From the NCBI GenBank assembly GCA_964610115.1, contig CAZSUW010000063.1:1-13651 (forward strand): a stretch of DNA of 13,651 nt. The letters are read 5' to 3'. Positions 1-13,651 of the stretch are shown piece after piece. The position numbers and the translations under genes were made by a program. This DNA is from Litorimonas sp964610115 (GTDB lineage: Bacteria; Pseudomonadota; Alphaproteobacteria; Caulobacterales; Maricaulaceae). Under the pieces are notes generated by a model. That model searched no databases. It was not told the DNA's origin and saw only the letters and a program-made list of their open reading frames with translations. Each line of letters opens with the position of its first letter. The stretch's first letter is position 1.

Positions 1-1253
1 GGCGCGTAGCGCGTGATAAAGCCCCAGAGGATATCCTTGGACGAGGCATTGGCCGCGCTCACCAGATTGAGAAGCAACTGATAGCTTAGCGGCGGCACGT
101 AAGACGGCGGGTTGCCGGAATGGATGTGCCAAACCGGATTATTCACCCGCTGCTTTTCATCTTGCCCCGGATAAGCCGCCAGATGCTGATAATATTCATC
201 GACCATTTTGGGGATGACATCGAAATAAAGCTTCTTGGCCACCGTCGGGCGCAGGAATTGGAACAGCGAAAGCGATTCTTGCGGGGCATAAGCCAGCCAG
301 TCTTCGACGGAAATGCCATTGCCTTTGGTCTTGGAAATCTTCTCGCCTTTTTCGTCGAGGAACAATTCATAGACATATTGGACAGGCGGCTCGCCGCCGA
401 GCGCTTTGGTGATGCGCGAATAAATCGGCGCGTTGTCGCGGTGATCTTTGCCGAACATTTCAAAGTCCACGCCCAGCGCCGCCCAACGCATCCCGAAATC
501 GGGTTTCCATTGCAGCTTGGCATGACCGCCCGTGACGGGCTGCGTGACGTCTGTGCCGTCTTCGTCTTCAAAGGTGATGGTGCCAGCCTTCGCGTCAACC
601 GCTTTCATCGGCACGTAAAGCACGCGGCCCGTAGTGGGGCTGATCGGTAAGAAAGGCGAATAGGTCGCGCGGCGCTCTTCACCGAGTGTGGGTAGCATGA
701 CGTCCATAATGGCATCAAACCGTTCCAGCGCGCGGATCAGGTAAGGATCATACGTCCCGTTTTTATAAAGCTCAGTCGCGCTTTTAAATTCATAGTCAAA
801 ACCAAAACTGTCGAGGAAGGCGCAGAGCCGCGCATTCATATTCGCGCCGTAGCTATCGTGTGTACCGAATGGGTCCGGCACATCGGTCAGCGGTTTTTGC
901 AGATGCTCCTGCAGGCTTTCGGGATTTGGCACTGTCCCCGGAACCTTGCGCATGCCGTCCATATCATCCGACACACAGATCAGGCGCGTCGGGATCGTAT
1001 TGTTCGTCACAGCATGAAACGCGTGGCGGACCATGATCGTGCGCACGACCTCGCCAAAGGTCCCAATATGCGGCAGGCCGGACGGGCCATAGCCGGTTTC
1101 AAACACGACAGGCTCTGTCCTGACCTTGCCGCGCTTGCCTTCGATGAACAGGCGTTTGACCAGTTCGCGCGCCTGCTCGATCGGCCATGCCTTGCTCTTG
1201 GCAAAGACCGGGTCGATCGCTTTGAGGTCCATGGGTTGAATAGCGTCACTCAT
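1..1253 (-). CDS. lysS: Class I lysine--tRNA ligase (LysRS1), C-terminus off the left edge
   Basis: Cytoplasmic enzyme that charges tRNA-Lys with lysine using ATP. Reading down from the ATG at 1251-1253 gives 417 open codons with no stop to the window edge. The class I nucleotide-binding signature is clear: PSGLPHIGT at residues 57-65 (HIGH motif) and KISKTKGNG at 305-313 (KMSKS motif). The text between them (VSDDMDGMRKVP, GGHAKLQWKPDFGMRW) is typical of the archaeal-type LysRS1 that most alphaproteobacteria carry in place of class II LysRS. The family is about 520-550 residues long, so roughly 100-130 residues of the anticodon-binding C-terminus are missing. No strong Shine-Dalgarno precedes the start, but homology begins soon after it. 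The gene is divergent from the DUF11 gene across about 107 bp. The symbol lysK is also used for this class. Confidence 0.95.
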   Translation of the reverse strand, partial: MSDAIQPMDLKAIDPVFAKSKAWPIEQARELVKRLFIEGKRGKVRTEPVVFETGYGPSGLPHIGTFGEVVRTIMVRHAFHAVTNNTIPTRLICVSDDMDGMRKVPGTVPNPESLQEHLQKPLTDVPDPFGTHDSYGANMNARLCAFLDSFGFDYEFKSATELYKNGTYDPYLIRALERFDAIMDVMLPTLGEERRATYSPFLPISPTTGRVLYVPMKAVDAKAGTITFEDEDGTDVTQPVTGGHAKLQWKPDFGMRWAALGVDFEMFGKDHRDNAPIYSRITKALGGEPPVQYVYELFLDEKGEKISKTKGNGISVEDWLAYAPQESLSLFQFLRPTVAKKLYFDVIPKMVDEYYQHLAAYPGQDEKQRVNNPVWHIHSGNPPSYVPPLSYQLLLNLVSAANASSKDILWGFITRYA

Positions 1254-4200
1254 GCCGCGCGCCATAAGCCAGCGACCGCAAGATGTATAGAGAATGAACC
1301 ATTCTTCGGGGTCGCACCCGCGTTCAGGCCTTTTTAACGGGCCTTGCGCATCCTGCGCCTATGCTGCGGAAAGCCCGCATAACGTCATATGCCTTTGGCA
1401 TCGCACTGCTCTTTACGACTCCGGCAATAGCGCAGGACGTTCCCCTTTTGCTGTCAGAAGACTTAGAAATCCACAATATCCCGAATGTCGGGGCGGGTTG
1501 GCAGACGGTGTCGATCGCCAATGATCTGTCCAATCCGGTTGTTGCTTGCACCTATACGCTGCCCAGTAATGCCAGCAATGACGCGACTATACGGCTTCGC
1601 AATGTCTCGCCCGGCAGTTTTGAGCTTCGTGTACAAAGATTTGAAAATAGCAGCGCTTTTACGGCGTCCACCGTTTTTTGCTTAGTCGCAGAAAGTGGCG
1701 CCCATACCTTACCCGATGGCCGTGCCTTTGAAGCCGGCACTGTTCTCTCAACCGTCACAAATGGCAATTCTGCCGGGTGGACCGCTGGGCAGAGCGAACG
1801 CATCGATACGCTCATGTCGACGAGTTTTTCCAATCCCGTCGTCCTCGGCTCTGTCATGACATTTAACGATCCAAATGCCAGCGTCTTCTGGACGTGGAAT
1901 GGCAGCAATCGCGGCGCGCCCCCGACCAGCAATGCCATCTGGGTCGGCAAACATATCGGCATGATCAATGGCACTCGGGCCAATGAAACGCTCAGCTATA
2001 TCGTTTTCGAAGAAGGCAGCGGCACAGCGAATGGCCTGTCCTATCAGATCGACCAAGGCCCTAATTCGGTAGCCGGCACCGGCAATAACCCGCCCTACAA
2101 CTACACAATATCCGGTGACCTCGATATGGCGGTCGCGACACAAGCCGCTGAAAATGGCGGGAATGGCGGATGGGCGGTCCTTTATGGTGCAGACCCCCTT
2201 CCTGCTGGACGTATCCAACTCGCCGTTGAGGAAGAAACAGTTGCGGGCGATACAACCCGTCGCCACATCAATGAGGAAGTTTTTTATCTTGGTGTAGAAA
2301 ATGTCAGCCAAGCCGAAGACTTTGACCTGTCCAAAACTGTTATTGTTCACCCGGATAGCGATAGTGATTTCATGATCCCCGGCGCGGACGTGCTCTACAC
2401 ACTCACTGTTGAAAATATCGGCAATGGTGTGCCGGACCGCGATAGTCTGTTCATCTATGACGCCATCCCGCCAGAGCTGACCTTCGTCAACGGTGACGCC
2501 AATGGTGCAGCCCTGCCCGGAACCGACCCTTTGGTCGTCACGCCCGGTGCGGATAGCGGGCTGTCTGTTGGCACGATTGGCTATAGCACTGGCACGACAG
2601 CCCCTTCAGGTATTGGCGATTGCACCGCCGGTCCGTCCGATGCCGTGACCTATGTTTGCGTCGCGTTAGACGGCTATGCCCAACCCGGCGCTCTCTATAG
2701 CGATGTAGCGGTTGACGTTATCTTCCGCGCGAAAGTCCGCTGAAGCGTTTCGCTAGCCGTTTAGAATATCGTAGAGATCGGCCATCACGGACTCGGTTGT
2801 TGGCCAGCGGCCCGCGCCTTTTCCGCGAATGACAAACCGGTCGCCATCCGTGAAATCGAAGACGGCATGCGCTTCTTCGCCATCCGCTTTGGCGAGGAAA
2901 TTATTCGGCGAAAGCGCACGCAGCCGCAGATCGGCCACCAAATTGCCCTCACCCGCATCACCCACCACGCGCGCCACGCGCTTTAAGACCATGCCGTCTT
3001 TTTGCATCGCCGCCGCCCCGTCCAGCGTATCGCGGGAAATCGCATCGGGCGCGAGTTCTTGCCCAAAGGCGAGTAGGCTAACGAGGCGGATTTTCGCCGC
3101 CGCGTCATGGCCGTCCACATCAGCGGTCGGGTCCGCTTCAGCGAAGCCGCGCTCCTGCGCTGTACTCAGTGCAGCGTCATAGCTTTCGCCGCGCTCCATC
3201 TCACCCAACATGAAATTCGTCGTGCCGTTGAGGAGCGCTTCGACGCGGGCAATGCGCCCCCGCTCCCGCAGACACATTTCCAGCACTGGCATCCCGCCAC
3301 CGGCTGCACTGGAAAATAAAAGCTGCGCGTTGGATGATGCGGCTTGATCCAAGAGCGCCTGCCCGCCTTCCGCTATGGCTTGCTTATTGGCAGAGACCAC
3401 ATGCACGCCCGCCGCCAACATATCACGCGTGATCTGTAGCGCTGGATCGACCGGGCCGGACACATCGATGAAGATGTCTGGCTTCGCAGCCAATAAGTCC
3501 GCCGCCTCTGTCGTTAGCAGGTCTTTGCTATAGCCTTGGGCGATATATTTATCCGGGCTTCGGACCATGACTTTGAAGATTTCAAACGTGTCCGGATGGG
3601 ACGCGACGCGACGCCAAATACCACCTCCGACTGTGCCCAGCCCCATCATCGCAATGCGTAGTTTACGACGTTCGATGACCGGACCCGGCGCGTCAGACAC
3701 GTCGCCGACTTCGGTATAGGTCGACACGCCCGGCGTGCCGATGCGAAAGCGCTGTCCCACCCCTTCGGCATAATCAATGGCGCGAGACGAGACGAGCGGC
3801 CCGGCCTTACGGCGCAAGTCTGCGTAAGAGACGCGGCTATAACGCTTGAGCGGCTCTCGGCCGCCTTGCGCCGGATCGCGACTGTAAACACCGTCCACGT
3901 CTTTGAGGAGTAGCGCTGGCGCGCCGAGCTGATCGGCAACAAAAAGCGCCGTCAAATCTGCGCCGCCTTGGCCAAGCAAAACCGCCCGATCCTTTTCGCC
4001 AATCGCGACATAGCCAGGCATCACGACAATATCGTGATCTTTGAGGTCTTGGAGAAGCTGCCCCGTCTTTAGCCCCGTCAGCTCGGCGTTGAGCGGATCG
4101 CCTTTGGCCGTCAGGCCGAGGTCACGCGCTTGGCGTACAAAAGCGGGCGCGCCGATCCGTTCCAGAGCCAGCGCCAGCAGCGCGGCGGAGCGGCGTTCGC

Positions 4201-7200
4201 CAAGCTGCAACAATTCCGGTAGGTTCCGCGCATCATTATCCGGGCCAATGCGGCGGGCTTCGGCCATTAGCACATCGGTCTGATCCCCTTGGGCCGATGT
4301 CACAGCGACAATATTTTGCCCCATGCGGTAATGACGGTAAATCTCTGACGCGGCTTCGGTATAGTCTTCAAGCGAGCGGAGGACCGAATGGCCGAAATTC
4401 AAAACAAGCGTAGGGACAGGCATAATCTGGGCGTGTAGCGGCGCTTCGGCGCAAGGCAAGCGCCCAGATGCAGGCTATTTCGCCTTTACGCGGTAAACTT
4501 ACCCCATGCCGCTCACCCCGTGCCACTTAGCCCATGCCACTTANNNNNNNNNNNNNNNNNNNNNNNNNNNNNNNNNNNNNNNNNNNNNNNNNNNNNNNNN
4601 NNNNNNNNNNNNNNNNNNNNNNNNNNNNNNNNNNNNNNNNNNNGCGTCTGGATTGGCGTCGGGATTAAGCGGGTCACCTTCCGGCAAATCAGGCGGCACA
4701 TCCGGCGCGGGCAGAATTTCGGGCAAAGTCGGGCGATCCTGCGGCGCGGCGCGATCCATTTGCGCGAAAGCCGGTGTCGCGAGGCCCGCGATAGCAATAC
4801 TGAGAAGAAAATGTCTCACCCGCACACGGTGAAACCCCTCGCCCGCAAAGGCAAGGGGTGGTTTCATAACAATGCTTTCAGACAAGCGCGCGAAAAGACG
4901 CACGCGCGCCGCGCTTTTAACCTTGGCGGGCCTTAAAGCGTGGATCCGTTTTGTTAATCACGTAAAGACGGCCTTTGCGGCGCACGACTTGGCAGTCGCG
5001 GTGACGGTTCTTCAGCGATTTCAGCGAGCTGCGGACTTTCATCGGATTATCTCGGACTAGAATTATGCGAGCCCAATCGGGCATGAAGCGGCGCTATATG
5101 GAGAGGACTTGCCTGAGTCAATGCAGGCTAGCAGGATCGAATAGTCCAAAACATAAGCTGAAATCTTGTCATCACCCCGCGTGTCTAGGTGAACCATTAT
5201 ATAGAAACGATTACGCAAGGCGATGAATGGATAGCCCGGATAAACCGGGCTATGACAAAAATATAAGGCTATGACAGAAGTATAATATGCATCATCGCCG
5301 CCATCTAAGCAGGATTTAACGCTCTATTCACCCTGATAGCTGTTATGCGGACCCTATGCGCTATCTGCCTCTTATCCCCGCCCTGATCCTCACCGCCTGT
5401 GCGTCCACGACCACGGTACAAGCGTCTGAACAAGCGTCTGAACGCTTGCAAACGACCGCCGTCACGCAGACCGAACCGAGCCGCGCGGAACAATTCCAAA
5501 CCTATAAGACGGACCTTGCCGCGCGCGCCATCGCCAAAGGCTATGACGCGGACCTTGTGGCCAAGACGATTGGCGCCGCACGCTATTATGAGCGTACGAT
5601 CAGCCGGGATTCAAACCAGCCCGAATTCACCCGCCCCGTCTGGAGCTACATCCAAAGCGCGGCGTCCGCTGACCGGATCACGCGCGGGCGGGCGGAAATG
5701 TCTGAACATACAGACACGCTACAAGCCGTGCAGCAGACTTACGGCGTGCCGGATTATATCCTGACCAGCATTTGGGGGCTGGAGACCAGCTATGGCCGGA
5801 TCATGGGCGATTTTGAGCTGTTCACTACGCTGGCCACGCTGGGCTTTGATGGCCGGCGTCGTAACTGGGCGGAAAGCCAGATGTTTGCCGCGCTCGACCT
5901 GCTGACCAAAGGGGAAGTCCGCCAAGAACAACTCCGCGGCGCCTGGGCCGGCGCGATGGGCATGACGCAATTCATCCCAACGACCTTTCGCGATTATGCC
6001 GTAGATTTTGACCGCGATGGCAATAAAGATCTCTGGACATCAGAAGCCGACGCGCTGGCCAGTGCCGCGCATTATCTCGCCCGTTCCGGCTGGCGGTCCG
6101 GCGAACCCGTTATGGCCGAAGTCACCGTCCCGGACGATTTTGACTATAGCCTGACCGAGACTGTATCGAAGTCGATCAATGACTGGACGGCACTCGGCGT
6201 TGCGCCCGCCAATGGCATGCGCTGGGGCCGATCCGCCGGATTTCTGGAAGCCAAAATGCTTGTCCCTGGCGGGCATAAGGGGCCGAAGATTTTAGTTTTC
6301 AAAAATTTCGACGTGCTGAAGCGTTATAATAATTCGACAAGCTATGTGATGGGCATTGCCTCTCTGGGCGAGGCGCTGCGTGGACGCCAAGCCATTCGCA
6401 ATCCGTGGCCCGAATCTGACAAACCCCTGTCCTTTGAAGATAAAAAACGCCTGCAAGAAGCCCTTTCCTCGCAAGGCTATAGCACGGGCGGTGTGGACGG
6501 TCAGATCGGCCCCAATAGCCGTCGCGCCATTCGCGCCTGGCAGCGCGCCAATGGTGTGCCCGCCGATGGCTATGTCGAACAGACCTTGTTCAAACGGATT
6601 TTGGCGAGTGGGTAAATCCGTCACAAAGAGTTGATTACTTACCCCAGACTGCGGACAGTTTGACGTCTTGCGGTCCGGGCTAGGCTCTCCTATCTCCTCC
6701 TCACCCACGGGTACTGGCAATTCCGCCGACCTCAGGAGGACCCGATATGATTACCCTACTTTCCCCTGCCAAAAAGTTGAACATGAGCCCCTATGCAGGG
6801 GCTGTCGATGTCAGTCAGCCGCGACTTAAATTCGATTTGGCGGAACTGACCGCAACGGCCAAAAAGCAGAGCCAAGGCGATCTGAAACAGCTTATGCACC
6901 TCTCAGACAATTTGGCGAAGTTGAACTTTGAGCGGTTCGACGCTTTTGACCCTGAAAATCAGGCCGAAGGCATGAAGCCGGCCGCCCTCGCCTTTGACGG
7001 TGATGTCTATTGGGGGCTGGAAGCCAAAAGCCTGTCTGATGATGATCTGGCCTACGCCCAAGACAATCTGCGCATTTTATCCGGCCTCTATGGCCTGCTG
7101 CGACCTATGGATGAAATCCAGCCCTATCGCCTTGAAATGGGCACACGGTTGAAAAACCCGCGCGGCAATACGCTCTATGACTTCTGGGGCGATACGATCC

Positions 7201-10200
7201 AGAATACGCTGCGGGAGGATTTAGCCGGGCATGAGGATCAGACTATCCTGAACCTCGCTTCCAATGAATATTTCAAATCCGTCAAAGCCAAAACGCTCGG
7301 CCATGACGTGATCAGTGTGAAATTTCTGGAAGAAAAAGACGGCAAATCCCGCCCGATCCAATACTATACGAAATTTGGTCGCGGCCTGTTTGCCCGTTGG
7401 GTCATCCAGAACCGGATTGAGCGTGCCGAGGACCTGACGTCTTTTGCGGAAAATGGCTATAAATTCGTCGCAGAGCGTTCGACCGAGCGCGAATTAGTGT
7501 TTGAGCGCCCGCAACCGCCGAAGAAATCGTAAGGCAGGCGTTACCGAGCTTTTTCAAAGCGCGCCCACAGCCAACGGGTTTATTGTCTTTGTCATAGCCC
7601 GGTTTATCCGGGCTATCCATTGTGGATCACCCGGACACGCCGGGTGATGACAAATTATAAGCGGTTTAGCGCCGCTATCTCCCCCGTGCATACCCTCTAG
7701 CCAGGTCGCCCTAAATCCGCCTATCCCTTGGGTCTATGCCTCTCGCTTCGCTCAATTTCACCCAGCGCCATGTGCATACGCCGCTGCATTTTACGGCGCG
7801 CGAATATCTGCGCATTGCGGCGCGGACGATTGTGCAGACAAGCCGCGATAATGTCAGCGTGGTGGCCGCGGGTGTGGCCTTTTTCGCGCTGCTTTCGATG
7901 TTTCCGCTGATCTCCGCCCTGCTCTCTGTCTACGGCTATTTCGCGGATGTCAGCGACATCCAAGCCATGTCAGGCATGATGGAACCGCTGCTTCCCGAAC
8001 AGGCTTGGGCCATAATCGCTGGACAGATCGAAGCCGTCGTTAGCGCGCCCAACCGGACCTTATCCGTTCGGATTATTATATCGCTTTTACTGGCGTTTTA
8101 TACAGCCGGCGCTGGCATACGCGCCCTGCTGCGCGCGATGAATGTCGCCTATAATGAAACGGAACGGCGCGGCGTTTTGCGCTTTACCCTCACGGGTGCG
8201 GCCATGACGCTGGGCTTATTTGTGTTTATCTATGCCACCCTTTTTGTGGTCGTTGGTATTCCCGCGGCTTTGCGTTTTTTCCAAATGGAAGAAACGGCGA
8301 CGCTGATTGGCGGGGCGCTGCCATGGGTGGTGCTGATCGGGGCGTTTTCGCTCGGCGCGGCCGTGATTTACCGCTTTGGACCCTCACGTCGGCCAGCCCG
8401 AAAACGTTGGGTCATGCCGGGCGTGATTTTTACAACGCTCAGCTGGCTTGGCATTAGCTGGGGGTTTTCGTTTTTCGTACGGACCTTTGGCCAATATGAA
8501 GCCACTTATGGCGGCCTATCGGCGGTGATCGTGCTGCTGCTCTGGTTCTGGCTAACCGCGATGACGGTGATCGTTGGCGCTGAGATCAATGCCGAGATGG
8601 AACGCCAAACCCTCAGCGACACAACGCGCGGGCCAGATCGCCTGCTGGGGCAGCGCGGCGCGCGGATGGCGGATTTCCTGACCGTCGAGATGCGCGAGAA
8701 ATTTCCCGATCGCTTCCCTTATGCGCCCAGCCTGCGCTTACAGACCAAACCGCCTGACCCCACACCGCCAGAATTGATCAATCTCGAAGACCAAGAGGAC
8801 GAAGACGAGGACGANNNNNNNNNNNNNNNNNNNNNNNNNNNNNNNNNNNNNNNNNNNNNNNNNNNNNNNNNNNNNNNNNNNNNNNNNNNNNNNNNNNNNN
8901 NNNNNNNNNNNNNNGAGGACGAAGACGAGGACGAGGACTTGCCTGTCTAGACAGCGGGATTGATCAACTCAGGCCCTGCACTGCGCGCGCTATTGACCGC
9001 GCGATCCACCTCCCAAAAGATCAGATCGTCGCCATTTAATTGCGTTTCCATAATCATGTCAGGTTTCGCGTCCGGGTCGAGCCAAGCGTCCCAATTCTGC
9101 TCTGGCAAGCGCACAGGCATACGGTGGTGCAGGCGTGTGATCGGGCCCAGCGCTTCTGTCGTCAGGATCGTGCAGGATAAAAGCTCTATCCCTTCATCGA
9201 CGCGCCAGCGATCCCACAGACCTGCAAAAGCAAACAGGCCATTATCAGGCTCTGCTGTCTCTTCCGGTTTGATGCACCACGGCACTTTGCCGCCTTGCTC
9301 ACCCGTCCATTCAAACCAATGCGTCGCCGGAATCAGCGCGCGACGACGTTTCCACGGCGTTCGAAAAGACGCTTTGGTCGACGCCGTTTCTACCCGCGCA
9401 TTAAAGAAGGGACCGAATTTCGTCTCGCCCGGCGCCTGCTTGGACCAATGCGGGTGAAGACCCCAGCGCATGGGCACTAACCTGCGCGTGCCAGACGCCC
9501 CTTGGGCAAGCGCGGGTACGACTTGGGTGGGGCAGATGTTAAACTGCGGCTGCCAGCTCCATTCCCCCAAAGACAAGCTCGCGCCAAAGCGGCGGGCTAT
9601 CGTCTCCAGCTCTGCATTGACAACGTAACGACCGCACATAAAGCCCTGCTATCATGCTTATTCCGACCCGAAAACCATGACAGCCACGCGGATTGATTGC
9701 GTTGGCGTGATCTGCTTTCGCGGGCAAGACGTGCTGCTGATCCAGCGCGGAAAAGCCCCGCGTGCGGGCGAATGGTCCCTGCCCGGCGGGCGGATTGAAC
9801 CCGGCGAGACGGAAGCGGAGGCCTGCCTGCGCGAATTGTTTGAAGAGACGGGCGTGCGCGCCACACTCGGCCCCAAGGTCGCGACGATTGATGCGGACTT
9901 TGAAGGCTTTTGCTACCGCTTGCATGATTATGCCGCCACGTGGACCTCTGGCGATGTGATCGCCGGCGATGATGCGGCGGACGCGCGCTTTATTCCGATA
10001 GCCGACATTGCGGCGCTAAAAATGTGGCCCAAGACGGAAGCAGTGATACGCGATGCGGCGCGCCTGAAAGGCTTATGTCCCTAAAATGAATTGCGTGACA
10101 TTTGCCTTTTGCGTCACCCCCTATTGCGCGCTACGATAGCGATATGCGGACCGTCTTGTCAGCTCTATTTGCTTTTGCTTTGCTCGCCAGTCCGGCCTTG

Positions 10201-13200
10201 GCGCAAACCAGCGAGGCTGAGGCGCGCCGCGCCGCGCTAGAAGCGCGAGAGGCTGCCGAACGCCGGGTCGAGGACGGCATGATCACGATGACGAGCCTCG
10301 TCGAGGCTATGGCCAAAAATCTTGGCCAAATGCACTATCTTCGCACGCTGTGTTTTGGCGCGAATGATCAATATTGGCGGGATTATATGTCGCAAATGCT
10401 AGAGCTGGAAAGCGGCGAAAACTATGATCAGCGGCGCGAGCTGACCCGCGCTTTCAACACGGGCTATTATGAAGAACAAGCCCGCCACAGCCAATGCTCC
10501 GAAGCCGTCGCCGTTGATGTTGCTGCACTAGCGGAAAATGGCCGTAGCCTCGCCTCTATGCTCGGCGACCCCTACCGGACGAGCGGATAATCTCATGGCG
10601 GGACCGCTTCCTTTCCTTGTCAAACTGATCGGCCCCGTCGTCGCCATGGGTGTGTTGGCGGCCTGTCAACGCGCACTAAGCGAGGCGAAACAGCGCCCGC
10701 TCAACACATTGGTCGGCACAGAGTGGGGCTTTGCGGAAGACGATCGCTTTGTCGCCTTTAAGACGAATGGCGAAGTCAATGGCTCTGGCGGGTGCAATAA
10801 TTTCTTCGGCAGCTTTACCCAAGAGGGGCGTCGCCTGACTTTCGGTCCGCTTGCCAGTACAAAAAAGGCCTGTATCGGCCCGACCATGCAGGCGGAACGG
10901 GACTTCTTTGATTTGCTATCAGAGGTGCGCGCCGCCGAGGCCAATCATTTAAGCCTGACACTTTACGGTGAAACGGGCGAGGTTTTAGCCGTCTTGCAAC
11001 GCAAGGATTGGGACTNNNNNNNNNNNNNNNNNNNNNNNNNNNNNNNNNNNNNNNNNNNNNNNNNNNNNNNNNNNNNNNNNNNNNNNNNNNNNNNNNNNNN
11101 NNNNNNNNNNNNNNNGCTGCGGCGGCTCTGTTCGGTCATTGCTATCCTGTCTGGCTGAAATTCAAAGGCGGGAAAGGCGTGGCGACATTTTTCGGTTCCC
11201 TGCTCGGCCTGATCTGGCCGATTGGGTTGGTCGCAGCGGGGACATGGCTGCTCGTCGCCTTTACCAGCAAATATAGCTCGGCCGCCGCGCTCTGTGCCGC
11301 CGCTTTTTCCACAGCCGTCTGCGCGATCTTCTTTCCGTGGCAAGCGACCGCCATGGTTGGCTTTATGACCGCGCTTATCGTCTGGCGGCACCGCGAAAAT
11401 ATCGGTCGCCTGAAAGCGGGCACAGAATCCAAGATTGGCCAGAAAGGGTAGTGACACCCCACGCCCTTAGCTTTGCAGAGCGGCGCGACTGGCTGCGCCT
11501 ATATCGCACCCGCACTGTTGGACCCGTCGCCTTTTGGCAGCTTTTACATCGCTTCGGCACGGCAGAGGCCGCGCTAGCCGCCCTGCCCCGCATGATCCGG
11601 GATAAATCAGTCAGCCCGTCCACACATGAACAAGTCGAAGCCGAAATGGAGGCGTCTGAGGCGCTGGGCGTGCGCATAGTGTGCGCGGTCGAGCCTGACT
11701 TTCCGCGTCTTTTGCGCGTGCTAGACCCCGCCCCGCCTATCATCAGCCTCTGGGGTCAAGCCGATCTCGCCAATAAGCCCTGTATTGCGCTTGTTGGGTC
11801 GAGAAACTGCTCAGCTGTGGGAGAGAAATTTGCCGCCCAACTCGCCGCAGATTTGGGAGACGCCGGGATGGTTGTCGTCTCTGGTCTGGCGCGCGGGATT
11901 GATGCGGCGGCCCATCGGGCTGCGCTCTCTTCCGGCACGATCGGCGTGCTCGGCGGTGGGGTTGATCACATCTATCCACGTCAGAATGAAGAGCTTCACC
12001 TGATCATGCGCGAGCAGGGCTTACTCATAAGCGAAAACCCGCTGGGCTACCGTGCGACCGCTCGTGACTTTCCGCGCCGCAATCGGCTGATTTCAGGCCT
12101 TAGCCTTGGCGTGGTTGTCATTGAGGCGGCGGAACGATCCGGCACGCTGATCACGGCGCGTTATGCTTTGGAGCAAAACCGCGAAGTCATGGCCGCCCCC
12201 GGTAGCCCCCTCGACCCGCGCACTAAGGGCTGCAACCGCCTTATTCGCCAAGGGGCGGCTTTAATCGAAAGCGCCCAGGACGTCATCCATGTGCTGGAAA
12301 ATGCGAGCCGCCCTGCCCCGCAAGGCCAGCTTTTCGAAGACGCTGAGCGCTTTGACAGCCCTGATTTTAATCCCGACCTGACTGAACGGGATGTTGAACG
12401 CGCTAAGACAGCCCTCGGACACGCGGCGAGCTATACGCCGACGGCACGCGATGACCTGATTCGGGCGACGGGCCTGCCCTATGCGGTCGCGGCGGCGGCC
12501 TTGCTAGAAATGGAACTTAACGGCGAAATCGCGGTCGAAGTGGATGGCCGCATCAGCCTCATCTGAGGGCTCACATTGACAGGGCGCGTCGTCTCGCCCA
12601 CATGCGCGCCGCATTACCCTTCACGGTGTTCGGGCTCGCCCGTACCGCCCTTGACCCCTTTGGAGCGCTATGAACCTCGTCATTGTCGAGTCCCCGGCCA
12701 AAGCCAAAACCATCGAGAAATATCTCGGCAAGGATTATAAAGTCCTCGCCAGTTTCGGCCATGTGCGCGATCTTCCCTCCAAGAACGGCTCCGTCGATCC
12801 CGACAATGAATTTGCCATGAGCTGGAGCGTCGATACGCGCTCTAAAAAGCGGATCAAAGACATTGCCGACGCCCTGAAGGGGGCGGACAAGCTGATCCTC
12901 GCGACTGACCCGGACCGCGAAGGCGAAGCCATTAGCTGGCACTTGCTCGATGTTCTCGGCAAAAAGAAGCTGCTGAAAGACAAACCGGTTGAGCGGGTCG
13001 TCTTTAACGCGATCACAAAGAATAACGTCCTCGACGCGATCGCCAATCCGCGTGAGCTGGATCAAGAGCTGGTCGACGCTTATCTCGCGCGCCGCGCGCT
13101 GGACTACCTTGTCGGCTTCACGCTCTCGCCCGTGCTGTGGCGCAAACTGCCCGGCGCGCGCTCGGCCGGTCGCGTACAGTCCGTCGCCCTGCGCCTGATC

Positions 13201-13651
13201 AGTGAACGCGAAACTGAGATCGAGCAATTCAATCCCCGCGAATATTGGTCCGTCGGCGCGGACATGGAAACGGCCTCTGGCGCTTTTTCCGCAAACCTCG
13301 TGCGCCTCGACGGCGAGAAGTTGGACAAATTCAGCCTCGATAATGAAACCAAGGCGCGTGCTGCCGAAGCGGCCGTCAAAGCCGCCTCACTGTCCATTAC
13401 CTCGGTCGAAGCCAAGCCCGTCACGCGCAATCCGCAACCGCCGTTTACGACCTCGACAATGCAACAAGAAGCCAGCCGCAAGCTCGGCTTTTCCGCCACC
13501 CGCACCATGCAGACGGCGCAAAAGCTCTATGAAGGGATCAATATCGGCTCAGAGACGGTCGGCCTGATCACCTATATGCGGACCGACGGCGTCTCAATGG
13601 TGGGCGAAGCGATTAGCGATTGCCGCGCGACAATCAGCGCTGACTATGGCG

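Overview
The window looks like ordinary chromosome from an alphaproteobacterium, most likely of the Hyphomonadaceae/Maricaulales type. The reasons are a class I lysyl-tRNA synthetase, the TIGR02301 family gene next to a NUDIX gene, an rpmJ ending in KTDPRFKARQG, the gene order plsY-dprA-topA, a secreted DUF11 protein and moderately high GC. The taxonomic call is an inference from gene content and protein flavour. The sequence is a draft scaffold: three runs of exactly 100 N (4544-4643, 8815-8914, 11016-11115) are placeholder gaps of unknown true length, and each one interrupts a gene.

Layout. 1-1253 (-) is the N-terminal three quarters of class I lysyl-tRNA synthetase, running off the left edge. 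1361-2743 (+) is a secreted beta-rich protein ending in a DUF11 domain. 2753-4423 (-) is a homoserine dehydrogenase fused to an aspartokinase-like domain that has lost its usual Lys and carries no ACT domains. 4498-4825 holds a 14-bp tandem repeat, a gap, and the start of a small secreted proline/acid-rich protein (-). 4917-5042 (-) is rpmJ (41 aa), with a good promoter. 5166-5285 is a non-coding palindromic repeat. 5356-6615 (+) is a lipoprotein lytic transglycosylase with a peptidoglycan-binding domain. 6747-7532 (+) is yaaA. An inverted copy of the palindromic repeat lies at 7589-7653. 7736-8950 (+) is a YihY/BrkB membrane protein with an acidic tail broken by a gap. 8947-9639 (-) is an SRAP (YedK/HMCES) protein. 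9677-10084 (+) is a NUDIX hydrolase, followed by a TIGR02301 secreted protein (10144-10590) and a META-domain lipoprotein (10595 into the gap). After the third gap come plsY (C-terminal half), dprA and topA (open at the right edge), all (+).

How the genes fit together. Most are housekeeping: translation (lysS, rpmJ), threonine/methionine precursor synthesis, envelope maintenance (transglycosylase, META lipoprotein, PlsY), DNA topology and uptake (topA, dprA), and damage handling (yaaA, SRAP, NUDIX). I see no phage, IS element, CRISPR array, rRNA or tRNA, and no convincing new multi-gene system. The points most worth a second look are the degenerate kinase-HSD fusion, the pair of inverted two-hairpin repeats around the transglycosylase-yaaA block, leader structures at the starts of several genes (hom, yaaA, the small secreted protein), and the repeats that border two of the three assembly gaps.
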